Source: an uncultured Lacticaseibacillus sp.
GTDB taxonomy: Bacteria > Bacillota > Bacilli > Lactobacillales > Lactobacillaceae
Direction of reading: 5' to 3'
DNA: 7,068 bases
Assembly (NCBI GenBank): GCA_934339215.1
Contig: CAKRHU010000082.1
Span: 1 to 7,068, forward strand
In this document: positions 1-5,880 of the stretch, piece after piece
How positions within the stretch are numbered: position 1 is the first letter of the stretch
Layout of the letters: every line of letters begins with the position of its first letter
Notes under the pieces: model-generated
The model's input: the letters and a program-made list of their open reading frames with translations, nothing else
What the model was told of the DNA's origin: nothing
Database searches by the model: none
Program-made: the position numbers and the translations under genes

Positions 1-107
1 GTTTTTAAAATCGATAAGTTAGCCATGGTCATCCCCACTGCCTCTGCCAGTTGCGTCAACGACATCCCACGATCTAACAGCAATTGGTCTAAATCAATTT
101 CGATCAT
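1..107 (-). CDS. Small XRE/Cro-type HTH regulator, YozG-like (N-terminal 35 residues; rest lies beyond the left edge)
   Basis: The frame opens at ATG 107-105 and stays open to the window edge, giving 35 residues. AGGAGG at 118-113 lies 5 nt upstream of the ATG. The pattern DRGMSLTQLAEAVGMTMANL followed by SILK matches the first helices of the small Cro/CI-type regulators (about 65-75 residues) that accompany DUF2975 genes, such as YozG of Bacillus subtilis. These are dimeric DNA-binding proteins. The SD overlaps the TAG stop (119-117) of the upstream DUF2975 gene, so the two are co-transcribed and probably translationally coupled. The double palindrome in the shared promoter (624-667) is the obvious candidate operator for autoregulation; that is inference. 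The C-terminal half is not visible, so nothing can be said about it. Confidence 0.85.
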   Translation of the reverse strand, partial: MIEIDLDQLLLDRGMSLTQLAEAVGMTMANLSILK

Positions 108-116
108 CGCACCCTC

Positions 117-593
117 CTAAATCGTTAAGTCGTTTTCGACTTTGTAGTTTAGCGCCTTGGTCCATAATTCTTGTAATACTGCCAAGAAAATTGTCACCAT
201 TAATGGCAAGGCGACAATCCCGCTACCGATCAAACACAATCCCGGCGCATCTTCAAATTGCGTGATCACATAAAACTCCGGCATGATCCCAATTAAGCCG
301 ATGAACATCCCAGTAGTTGCCCATTTCAACTGGCGTAAGTTCTTAACCGCCAACCAGGAAAAGGCGGTGTCGGTTTCCACCCGCTTCAACAAACACCAAG
401 CACAAATGAGCGCGCCAAAAAAACAGACAACAGCAATATAAATGCCAATGGTCATCAACCAAGCGGTCCCTGCTTGATGGTAACCGACTGTGAGCCCATG
501 CGGCAGACGCCAAAATAGCATCAGCGCAAACATCCCGATCACCAAACCAGCCAGGATCAACATCATTTTTAAACTCCAAATTTTTAACTTCAT
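117..593 (-). CDS. DUF2975 four-helix integral membrane protein
   Basis: The product is 158 residues with four hydrophobic stretches, near residues 10-27, 43-68, 90-113 and 120-140, and a short charged C-terminus ending NDLTI. This size, topology and ending fit the DUF2975 family (YoaS-like in B. subtilis). Its members sit next to a small XRE regulator, as here. The molecular function is unknown; one idea is that it tunes the partner regulator from the membrane. I start it at ATG 593-591 because GAGG at 605-602 is 8 nt upstream. The longer reading from GTG 602 would place the start inside that SD, and the predicted transcription start at about 605 also argues against it. First gene of a two-gene operon. 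Confidence 0.85.
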   Translation of the reverse strand: MKLKIWSLKMMLILAGLVIGMFALMLFWRLPHGLTVGYHQAGTAWLMTIGIYIAVVCFFGALICAWCLLKRVETDTAFSWLAVKNLRQLKWATTGMFIGLIGIMPEFYVITQFEDAPGLCLIGSGIVALPLMVTIFLAVLQELWTKALNYKVENDLTI

Positions 594-611
594 CGCGTTC
601 ACCTCGTCAAC

Positions 612-640
612 AGTATATCGCCGAAATTATCGATAATCAA
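612..640 (-). promoter_or_regulatory. Sigma-A promoter of the DUF2975/XRE operon
   Basis: On the minus strand a -35 TTGATT (640-635) and a -10 TATACT (617-612) are separated by exactly 17 nt (634-618). TATACT matches 5 of 6 consensus bases and TTGATT matches 4 of 6. Transcription should start near 605. That is just at the SD of the DUF2975 gene, so the 5' UTR would be only about 12 nt. Confidence 0.75.
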
Positions 641-667
641 TAATTGTTCATCGATTATCGATAATTT
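624..667 (-). promoter_or_regulatory. Double palindromic operator ATTATCGATAAT x2
   Basis: The perfect 12-bp palindrome ATTATCGATAAT occurs at 626-637 and again at 654-665, centre to centre 28 bp. With flanks, 624-638 and 653-667 are exact 15-bp inverted copies of each other. The first copy fills the spacer between the -35 and -10 boxes and touches the -35. The second lies just upstream of the -35. Protein bound here would block RNA polymerase, so this is the expected site for the XRE regulator at the end of the same operon. The binding partner is inferred; the repeats are read directly. Confidence 0.7.
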
Positions 668-740
668 TAACGGCTTATGCATATCAACCCAGATGCGATT
701 CGACTGGTTTCTTCGATCTTATTGACTTTTTTCTCAACAC

Positions 741-777
741 AAAAAAGCAGCCAAGACTCGCTTCTCGACTGCTTTTT
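741..777 (-). terminator. Rho-independent terminator of clpL
   Basis: Arms 742-756 and 763-777 form a 15-bp stem with two G-U pairs and a 6-nt loop (757-762). On the minus strand it ends in a run of six T (746-741). It begins 2 nt after the clpL stop codon. A-tracts and T-tracts flank both sides, so it may also work in the other direction, but no gene points at it from the left. Confidence 0.9.
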
Positions 778-779
778 AC

Positions 780-2834
780 CTATGCGGCAGTAATGTGGAT
801 ATCATCATCGACCACGTCAGCTTTCAAGGTTTTGACATCTTGATGCGCCAAATAAAAGTCGGTGACTTTATCACGCACATGTTGGGCGATCACCCGACGT
901 AATGGCCGCGCACCCATCGCCTCATCATAACCTTGGGTGATCAACCAAGCTTTTGCTGCATCGCTAACGGTTAAAGTTAATTGTTTCTTGGCTAAGGTAT
1001 CAGACACATCTTGTAACAAGAGATCCACGATTTTGCCAAGGTCAGCCTTGCTCAAGTGGCTGAATTCGACGATCCCATCAAACCGGTTCAAAAATTCTGG
1101 ACGGAAGAATGGGGCGAGTTTGTCGTGCAAAGACTTGTCAGCCAAAGTGTCGTTACCAAACCCAGCATTGGACGTGGCAATAATAATCGTGTTTTTGAAG
1201 TTGACCACATTGCCTTGACCATCTGTCAAACGCCCGTCATCTAAGACTTGCAATAACAAGGTCAAAACTTGTGGATCGGCTTTTTCAATTTCGTCGAGCA
1301 AAATGATCGCATAAGGATTGCGACGTACTTGTTCAGTCAACGTGTTGCCATTATCTTCATAGCCGACATAACCGGCGCTGGTGCCGATCAACTTGGAAAC
1401 CGCAGTGCGATCACTGTATTCAGACATATCCAAGCGAATGATCGCGTCTTTGCGGCCGAACATATCTAACGCTAATTGCTTCGCCAGTTCTGTTTTACCA
1501 ACGCCAGTAGGTCCGACGAACAAGAAACTACCGATTGGGCGCTCACCGTCATCAAAGCCCGCACGGTTGCGGCGAATGGCTTTGGCCACCATATCAACCG
1601 CTTCATCTTGGCCGATGACTTTGTTCTTCAAGCGTTGCGCAATGCCTTGCAACCGCTGAATGTCACTGGCGCCAAGCTTGGCCACGGGAATGCCAGTCAA
1701 GCGTTCAACCGCTGCGGCGACATCTTCTGGTGTGGCAGTAGGGGCTTGTTGCTTAGTGTCGCCGTGATCGAGTTGGCCTTGTACATCAGCCAATTGCTTT
1801 TTCAAGCTGGCGGCTTTTTCAAAATCTTCGGCTTTGGCGGCTTCATCTTTTTGTTGGGTGAGTTGTTCAACTTGTTGCTTTAACGCCACTTCATCTAAAA
1901 CCGGATGTTGCGCAGCTAAGTGAGCCGCGGTCATATCCAGCAAGTCGATGGCTTTATCTGGTAAGCTGCGCTGTGGCAAATATTGCACGGAATAATCCAC
2001 ACAAGCTTTTAACACGGCATCAGGCAATTGCACGTGATGGTGTTGTTCATACAACTTGCGCAAACCTTGTAAGATCTTGAACGTGGTTTCAGCGCTCGGT
2101 TGGTTGACCGTGATGTCATTGAACCGCCGCGCTAACGCCGCATCTTTCATGATCGTGTTGCGATATTCATCTTGGGTCGTTGCGCCGATCACAGTAAGTT
2201 CGCCACGCGACAAGGCTGGCTTGATGATGTCAGCTAAGCCTTTGCTGCCAGATTCACCAGTGGATCCTGCGCCCAAGATCTGATGAATTTCATCAAAGAA
2301 CAAAATGACGTTACCGCGCTTTTTAACAGCCTTGATCAAATCTTGGATGTTTTGTTCAAAGCTGCCACGATATTGCGTACCGGCTTCTAGATTTGCTAGG
2401 TCAATGGCAATGATGGCCTTGTTTTGAATCGCGGCTGGCACATTGCCTTTGACGATTGCTTGGGCTAAGCCTTCGACTACTGCGGTTTTGCCGACACCAG
2501 CATCCCCGACTAAAATCGGGTTGTTCTTGGTACGCCGGCTCAACACTTCGGCAGCTTCTTGAATTTCTTTGTCGCGACCGATCACCGGATCCAACAAACC
2601 ATCGCGGGCTTCTTGGGTCAAGTCGCGCCCAAGCTTGTCTAAAATCGACTTTGGTTCAGGCTTTTGCTTCGTCGCCACGGGCACATTACCAGATTGGAGT
2701 TGAGCCGCCTCTTCAGGGGTCAATTCATGTCCATTGACGACATATTTAGGCTGTTGCCCATCCATGCGATGCATCAATTGATTGAAAAAGTCATCCATCC
2801 CATCGTTAAAAAATGGATCGTTAAAGTTTGCCAT
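780..2834 (-). CDS. clpL: ATP-dependent Clp-family AAA+ chaperone ClpL
   Basis: A 684-residue HSP100 disaggregase that unfolds aggregated proteins in the cytoplasm under heat and other stress. The N-terminus ([16 protein letters not shown], then [10 protein letters not shown] near 33-42) is the short ClpL type. There is no Clp-N repeat domain as in ClpC/ClpB and no Cys zinc finger as in ClpE. AAA-1 has Walker A GDAGVGKT (110-117), Walker B LFFDE (178-182) and ARR (235-237). A short UVR-like coiled middle region lies at about 318-350. AAA-2 has GPTGVGKT (441-448), ILLDE (511-515), FRPEFLNRF with the arginine finger R584, and sensor-2 GARPL (641-645). I see no clear ClpP-docking tripeptide loop, which fits a stand-alone disaggregase. 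Start at ATG 2834-2832, with AGGAGG at 2849-2844 placed 9 nt upstream; the open frame continues to 2966 but only through the leader. Regulated by a CIRCE operator. Confidence 0.93.
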   Translation of the reverse strand: MANFNDPFFNDGMDDFFNQLMHRMDGQQPKYVVNGHELTPEEAAQLQSGNVPVATKQKPEPKSILDKLGRDLTQEARDGLLDPVIGRDKEIQEAAEVLSRRTKNNPILVGDAGVGKTAVVEGLAQAIVKGNVPAAIQNKAIIAIDLANLEAGTQYRGSFEQNIQDLIKAVKKRGNVILFFDEIHQILGAGSTGESGSKGLADIIKPALSRGELTVIGATTQDEYRNTIMKDAALARRFNDITVNQPSAETTFKILQGLRKLYEQHHHVQLPDAVLKACVDYSVQYLPQRSLPDKAIDLLDMTAAHLAAQHPVLDEVALKQQVEQLTQQKDEAAKAEDFEKAASLKKQLADVQGQLDHGDTKQQAPTATPEDVAAAVERLTGIPVAKLGASDIQRLQGIAQRLKNKVIGQDEAVDMVAKAIRRNRAGFDDGERPIGSFLFVGPTGVGKTELAKQLALDMFGRKDAIIRLDMSEYSDRTAVSKLIGTSAGYVGYEDNGNTLTEQVRRNPYAIILLDEIEKADPQVLTLLLQVLDDGRLTDGQGNVVNFKNTIIIATSNAGFGNDTLADKSLHDKLAPFFRPEFLNRFDGIVEFSHLSKADLGKIVDLLLQDVSDTLAKKQLTLTVSDAAKAWLITQGYDEAMGARPLRRVIAQHVRDKVTDFYLAHQDVKTLKADVVDDDIHITAA

Positions 2835-2931
2835 ACTATTTTCCCTCCTCAAGGCGGCGCAAAAACACCGCCGACTCGCAGCGGTGCCAATGGTTTTATA
2901 GTCGGACCGCTGCGGTCTTCTTTTGTTTACA
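2835..2931 (-). promoter_or_regulatory. Structured 5' UTR of clpL (two adjacent GC-rich hairpins)
   Basis: The predicted leader of about 97 nt holds two back-to-back stems. Hairpin A pairs 2906-2914 with 2877-2885 (9 bp, perfect) and can extend by 3 bp across a one-base bulge (2915-2917 with 2873-2875), with a 20-nt loop. Hairpin B pairs 2866-2872 with 2853-2859 (7 bp, one G-U, 6-nt loop) and ends 3 nt before the SD at 2849-2844. Short segments such as GTCGG and GCGGT occur in places that would permit alternative pairings (for example CCGAC at 2905-2901 with GTCGG at 2875-2871). Neither stem is followed by a U-run, so they are not terminators. A role in mRNA stability or temperature-dependent translation is possible but unproven. 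Confidence 0.55.
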
Positions 2932-2937
2932 TAATAT

Positions 2938-2966
2938 ACTATAGTCCCTTTTAGCACTCTAGTCAA
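2938..2966 (-). promoter_or_regulatory. Sigma-A promoter of clpL
   Basis: On the minus strand, -35 TTGACT (2966-2961) and -10 TATAGT (2943-2938) are separated by 17 nt, and each matches 5 of 6 consensus bases. The -35 sits within the 9-nt spacer of the CIRCE element, so HrcA binding would directly exclude RNA polymerase. Start of transcription is expected near 2931. Upstream sequence (2978-3000) is A/T-rich and could act as an UP element. Confidence 0.85.
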
Positions 2967-2977
2967 CAGAGTGCTAA
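2951..2977. promoter_or_regulatory. CIRCE operator (HrcA-binding site), perfect consensus
   Basis: TTAGCACTC (2951-2959), a 9-nt spacer (2960-2968) and GAGTGCTAA (2969-2977) match the CIRCE consensus without a mismatch. HrcA, the class I heat-shock repressor that normally controls groESL and dnaK, is known to bind this element. I found no CtsR heptad repeat (GGTCAAA tandem) in this intergenic region, although many clp genes in Firmicutes are CtsR-controlled. Confidence 0.97.
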
Positions 2978-3083
2978 AATTTTGTGAGAAAAGTTTTGCT
3001 ACGGCGATTTACAACATAGCAATGCGAATATGACGCGAGACAAGCTGAGATTATCTGCAATTGTTATATCAACTGACAGCATC
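2978..3083. other. Rest of the intergenic region upstream of clpL; no feature seen
   Basis: Between the CIRCE element and the SDR terminator I see no open frame with a ribosome-binding site, no repeat and no second promoter. The gene-free stretch 2835-3143 as a whole holds the clpL leader, promoter and CIRCE plus the SDR terminator. Confidence 0.6.
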
Positions 3084-3112
3084 AAAAAACAGCCAGAATT
3101 ATTTCTGACTGT
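3084..3112 (-). terminator. Rho-independent terminator of the DUF2829/SDR operon
   Basis: Arms 3103-3112 and 3089-3098 form a 10-bp stem with one G-U pair and a 4-nt loop (3099-3102). It is followed on the minus strand by six T (3089-3084). It lies about 30 nt after the SDR stop codon. Confidence 0.93.
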
Positions 3113-3143
3113 CGTTCATTGATTTAATCCGTGCACTCACAAC

Positions 3144-3851
3144 TCATTTCGCCAGCCAACCGCCGTCGATTGGAATCACGCTACCATGAATGTAATCCGC
3201 TGCCGGACTGGCTAAAAACATAGTCAAAGCAGCGACTTCTTCAGGCTTAGCCCAGCGCCTGGCAGGCGTTTGCTCTGCGACCCGCTGCGCCATATGCCCG
3301 TCTCCAGCAAAGTCTGCGGCATTCATCGGCGTTTCAATGGCGCCTGGCGCAATGGCATTGGCGCGAATCCCCACACCAGCATAATCGAGATCCAATTGTT
3401 TGGTCATTCCGATCACTGCATGCTTGGCTGCTGTATAGGCGATCCCACCGCCACCGCCAACTAAACCCGCAATCGAGGCCATATTGACAAATACGCCATG
3501 ATGTTGAGCCAGCATGTTTGGCAAAACCGCCTTGATCATCCGAAACTGACTGGTTAAATCGATCTCTAAAATACGCTGCCAAGTGGCCAAATCGGTTTGT
3601 TCTGCGGTGGCATACCCGTCTAAAACCCCAGCGGTATTGCATAAAATATCTGGTGCAAAAGCCGTCACATGATCTGCAGTTTCCGGTTTCGTGACATCTG
3701 CGACCAGCACTTGCGCACCGGTTAAGGCAAATGACTGTTGATCAATGGCCAAAACCGAGGCACCTGCTTTAACGAAGGCTTGGGCTTGCGCGTAGCCGAT
3801 ACCAGACGCAGCACCGGTAACGACCACTTTTTGATCAGAAAAGTCACTCAT
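3144..3851 (-). CDS. SDR-family NAD(P)-dependent oxidoreductase (FabG-like)
   Basis: A 235-residue classical short-chain dehydrogenase of usual family length; substrate unknown. The Rossmann motif TGAASGIG is at 12-19, an acidic D37 ends strand beta-2 (suggesting NAD(H) over NADP(H)), and NTAG at 72-75 replaces the usual NNAG. The catalytic serine is S126 and the YxxxK motif is Y139/K143. The PG motif at 169-170 and the C-terminal IDGGW (228-232) are typical. The position where the Asn of the catalytic tetrad usually sits (vNLtG) reads IDLTS, with D98. Such proteins are often auto-annotated as 3-oxoacyl-ACP reductase, but nothing here ties it to fatty-acid synthesis. I start it at ATG 3851-3849, which overlaps the TGA of the upstream DUF2829 gene (ATGA). 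No good SD precedes it, so translational coupling is likely. The TTG at 3863 only adds four residues inside the upstream gene. Confidence 0.9.
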   Translation of the reverse strand: MSDFSDQKVVVTGAASGIGYAQAQAFVKAGASVLAIDQQSFALTGAQVLVADVTKPETADHVTAFAPDILCNTAGVLDGYATAEQTDLATWQRILEIDLTSQFRMIKAVLPNMLAQHHGVFVNMASIAGLVGGGGGIAYTAAKHAVIGMTKQLDLDYAGVGIRANAIAPGAIETPMNAADFAGDGHMAQRVAEQTPARRWAKPEEVAALTMFLASPAADYIHGSVIPIDGGWLAK

Positions 3852-4066
3852 ACCAATTGCCAATCGTCAGCTAACGCATCACAGCCAGTGGGTTCCCACA
3901 CGCTATAGCCTTCGTGTAAAACTTTGATCAAAAAATATGGCGTGACAGCGATGCCTTCAAAATTTTGTCCTGAGACTAACACAATAAATTCTTCACCACC
4001 GCCCCAGTTGGCGCGGACAGCTTTGGCCCCAGCTTTGAGCTTGGGAAGTACTTGTTCAAAAGTCAT
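3848..4066 (-). CDS. DUF2829 / Tad2-like small protein
   Basis: A 72-residue soluble protein without a signal peptide or membrane segment. The family pattern is clear: start MTFEQVLPKLKAG, a W-G turn at 21-22, TPYFLIK (42-48), VWEPT (56-60) and the ending LADDWQLV. DUF2829 is the fold of Tad2, a phage protein that binds the cyclic ADP-ribose-type signal of Thoeris immunity. Whether this bacterial copy binds a nucleotide is unknown. Start at ATG 4066-4064, with AGGAGG at 4078-4073 placed 6 nt upstream; a longer in-frame reading to 4102 runs into the terminator of the previous operon and is rejected. The gene overlaps the SDR gene by 4 nt and is first in that unit. No convincing promoter lies in the short gap upstream, so it may depend partly on read-through from the importer operon. 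No phage gene is in view. Confidence 0.88.
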   Translation of the reverse strand: MTFEQVLPKLKAGAKAVRANWGGGEEFIVLVSGQNFEGIAVTPYFLIKVLHEGYSVWEPTGCDALADDWQLV

Positions 4067-4090
4067 GAGATCCCTCCTTTGGGTGGTTTT

Positions 4091-4129
4091 AGAATACAAC
4101 AAAACCCGACACCTGCATAGGCATCGGGT
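4091..4129 (-). terminator. Terminator of the ABC importer operon
   Basis: Arms 4119-4129 and 4104-4114 form an 11-bp stem with two G-U pairs and a 4-nt loop (4115-4118). It is followed on the minus strand by a broken T-tract (TTTTGTTGTATT). The interrupted tract suggests incomplete termination, which could feed the DUF2829/SDR genes that follow within 30 nt. Confidence 0.8.
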
Positions 4130-4146
4130 CAGAAATCATCACATCA

Positions 4147-4950
4147 TTAACTTAACAATACCGCATCATCATTCAATTCTTTACCCGATTGTTCTTTGAA
4201 CATCCGGAGCAAATCAGGCACCGTCAAGCCCTTCTTCTGGTCACCTTTAATATCAACGGCGATTTGACCATGGTCGAGCATGATCAAGCGATTACCATAC
4301 TTCAACGCGTCTTGCATATCATGGGTGATCATCAACGTCGTGATATGTTGAGCCGCGACTAATTGTTCCGTCAAACCCATGACAGTTGCAGAAGTGGCAG
4401 GATCCAAGGCGGCAGTGTGTTCATCAAGCAACAACAATTCTGGGGCTTTGAGCGTTGCCATCAACAAGGTGATAGCTTGGCGTTGCCCACCAGATAATAA
4501 TCCGATGGAGGTGCTCAAGCGCGTTTCCAAGCCTAAATTCAAGCTGGCGAGTTTTTCTTGGAACAATTTGCGATCGGAATGACGCACGCCGGCACTCCAG
4601 AAGTTCCGCCAAGTCCCACGCTGCATCGCGAGGCTTAAGTTTTCTTCCACCGTCAACATTGGGGCAGTCCCTGACAACGGATCTTGGAAGACCCGTGAAA
4701 TCAACTTTGCGCGCTTGGCAACCGATTGGTACGTGACATCTTTGTTGGCGATTTTAACTTGGCCGTGCGTGACAGGCAAAGATCCCGCAACAGAATTTAA
4801 CAAAGTGGATTTACCCGCACCGTTACCGCCGATGATGGCCACAAAGTCGCCTTCTTCAAGGGTCAAGTTGATGCCTTTTAAGGCGTGGTTTTCATTAACC
4901 GTGCCTTGGGCAAAATATTGATGTAGATCTTTAATTTCTAAGGCTGGCAT
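4147..4950 (-). CDS. ABC importer ATP-binding protein (TrpZ-type)
   Basis: A 267-residue cytoplasmic ATPase that energises the permease encoded just upstream. It has the full set of motifs: Walker A GGNGAGKST (41-49), Q-loop Q89 in VFQDP, signature LSGGQ (152-156), Walker B LLLLDE (172-177), D-loop ALD (181-183) and switch histidine H210 in ITHD. The variant EHTAALD after Walker B, rather than EPTSALD, is typical of ATPases paired with ABC_sub_bind lipoproteins. Start at ATG 4950-4948. Its SD GGAGG (4963-4959) is made from the last codons of the permease gene, whose stop lies only 3 nt before this start, so the two are tightly coupled. Last gene of the operon. Confidence 0.92.
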   Translation of the reverse strand: MPALEIKDLHQYFAQGTVNENHALKGINLTLEEGDFVAIIGGNGAGKSTLLNSVAGSLPVTHGQVKIANKDVTYQSVAKRAKLISRVFQDPLSGTAPMLTVEENLSLAMQRGTWRNFWSAGVRHSDRKLFQEKLASLNLGLETRLSTSIGLLSGGQRQAITLLMATLKAPELLLLDEHTAALDPATSATVMGLTEQLVAAQHITTLMITHDMQDALKYGNRLIMLDHGQIAVDIKGDQKKGLTVPDLLRMFKEQSGKELNDDAVLLS

Positions 4951-4953
4951 CGA

Positions 4954-5853
4954 CTAGTCCTCCATTCGTTTCGAGTTTTCGCGACGGGCTTTGATGGTTT
5001 TATATTCTTTGGTGATCAAAGGCAAAGATAAGAACACGACCAACATCAAGGCGTAGAACAAGCGCAAGGCGTTGGGATCGACCCCAAGCCACAAGACGCC
5101 GGCAATGATCAAACGGTAAATGATCGCGCCGACAATGATCGTCAACAACCGTTGGCCAAAGCTCAAGTTGCGCAGTATGATTTCGGCAATGATGATCGCT
5201 GCTAAGGCAATGACCAACGTCCCGATCCCCATTGAGATATCCGCATAGCCGTTAGTTTGCGCCATGAGCGATCCAGATAAAGCAATCAAGCCGTTAGACA
5301 CCATGTAAACAATGATTTTCATGTTGTCATTGTTGATGCCGTTGGCTGCCGCCATCGCTTGGTTATCCCCAACTGCCCGCGCCGCTAAGCCCATTTGCGT
5401 GTTGAAGTATAAAACCAATAAGGCGATGACAATCGCTAAGACGACGGCCCCAACGATGATCGTGTCTGTGGTCGAGTTGCCAGTGGAGAACAAGGTGAAC
5501 ACCGTTTTCACATTACTCAACAAGGATAAGTTGGCTTGGCCCATGATGAACAAGTTAACCGAATACAACCCAGTCATGGTTAAAATACCAGTTAACAGAT
5601 CTGGAATTTTTAACTTGGTATGTAAAATGCCGGATACCAAGCCCGCTAATGCGCCGAAAATGAAGCCATATATGGTGGCGACGATCGGGTTGGTGCCATG
5701 CACTAGCGAGTGTGCGGTGATAGCTGCGCCTAAAGGAAAACTCCCTTCAGCGGTCATGTCGGCAATATCCAAAATTCGGAACGTTAAGTATACGCCGATG
5801 GCCATGATCGACCACAGTAAACCTTGTGAGATGCTTGAAGTTAAGATGCTCAT
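4954..5853 (-). CDS. ABC importer permease (BPD_transp_2 / LivH-like, TrpY-type)
   Basis: A 299-residue integral membrane protein with about eight or nine hydrophobic helices, near residues 8-28, 38-52, 60-78, 86-105, 132-152, 180-200, 208-228, 235-256 and 262-280. The C-terminus is basic and cytoplasmic. The N-terminal segment (ISQGLLWSIMAIGVYLTFRI, then LDIADMTAEGSF) is characteristic of the permeases found with ABC_sub_bind lipoproteins and related to branched-chain amino-acid permeases. It should form a homodimeric channel with the ATPase from the next gene. Start at ATG 5853-5851, with AAGGAG (5864-5859) placed 5 nt upstream, 27 nt after the stop of the lipoprotein gene. Confidence 0.9.
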   Translation of the reverse strand: MSILTSSISQGLLWSIMAIGVYLTFRILDIADMTAEGSFPLGAAITAHSLVHGTNPIVATIYGFIFGALAGLVSGILHTKLKIPDLLTGILTMTGLYSVNLFIMGQANLSLLSNVKTVFTLFSTGNSTTDTIIVGAVVLAIVIALLVLYFNTQMGLAARAVGDNQAMAAANGINNDNMKIIVYMVSNGLIALSGSLMAQTNGYADISMGIGTLVIALAAIIIAEIILRNLSFGQRLLTIIVGAIIYRLIIAGVLWLGVDPNALRLFYALMLVVFLSLPLITKEYKTIKARRENSKRMED

Positions 5854-5880
5854 GACTACTCCTTTGTGAACCGCAATGAA

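Noticed and set aside
594..602. GTG start at 602 for the DUF2975 protein
   Set aside because: The codon lies within the SD GAGGTG itself; ATG at 593 has the correct 8-nt spacing.
780..2834. Annotation as ClpE or ClpC
   Set aside because: There is no N-terminal zinc finger (ClpE) and no Clp-N repeat domain (ClpC). The short NDPFF...VNG...LTPEE N-terminus is of ClpL type.
2835..2966. 44-residue N-terminal extension of ClpL
   Set aside because: It covers the -10 region and the hairpins of the leader. The ATG at 2834 has an ideal AGGAGG, and the sequence from there matches the ClpL family start.
4091..4119. Promoter for the DUF2829/SDR operon with -10 TATTCT at 4096-4091
   Set aside because: The expected -35 position reads TATGCA inside the terminator loop, with no extended -10; too weak to call.
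5312..5869. 185-codon plus-strand open frame
   Set aside because: It is a mirror of the permease gene, has no ribosome-binding site, and its composition is what antisense of a hydrophobic protein gives.
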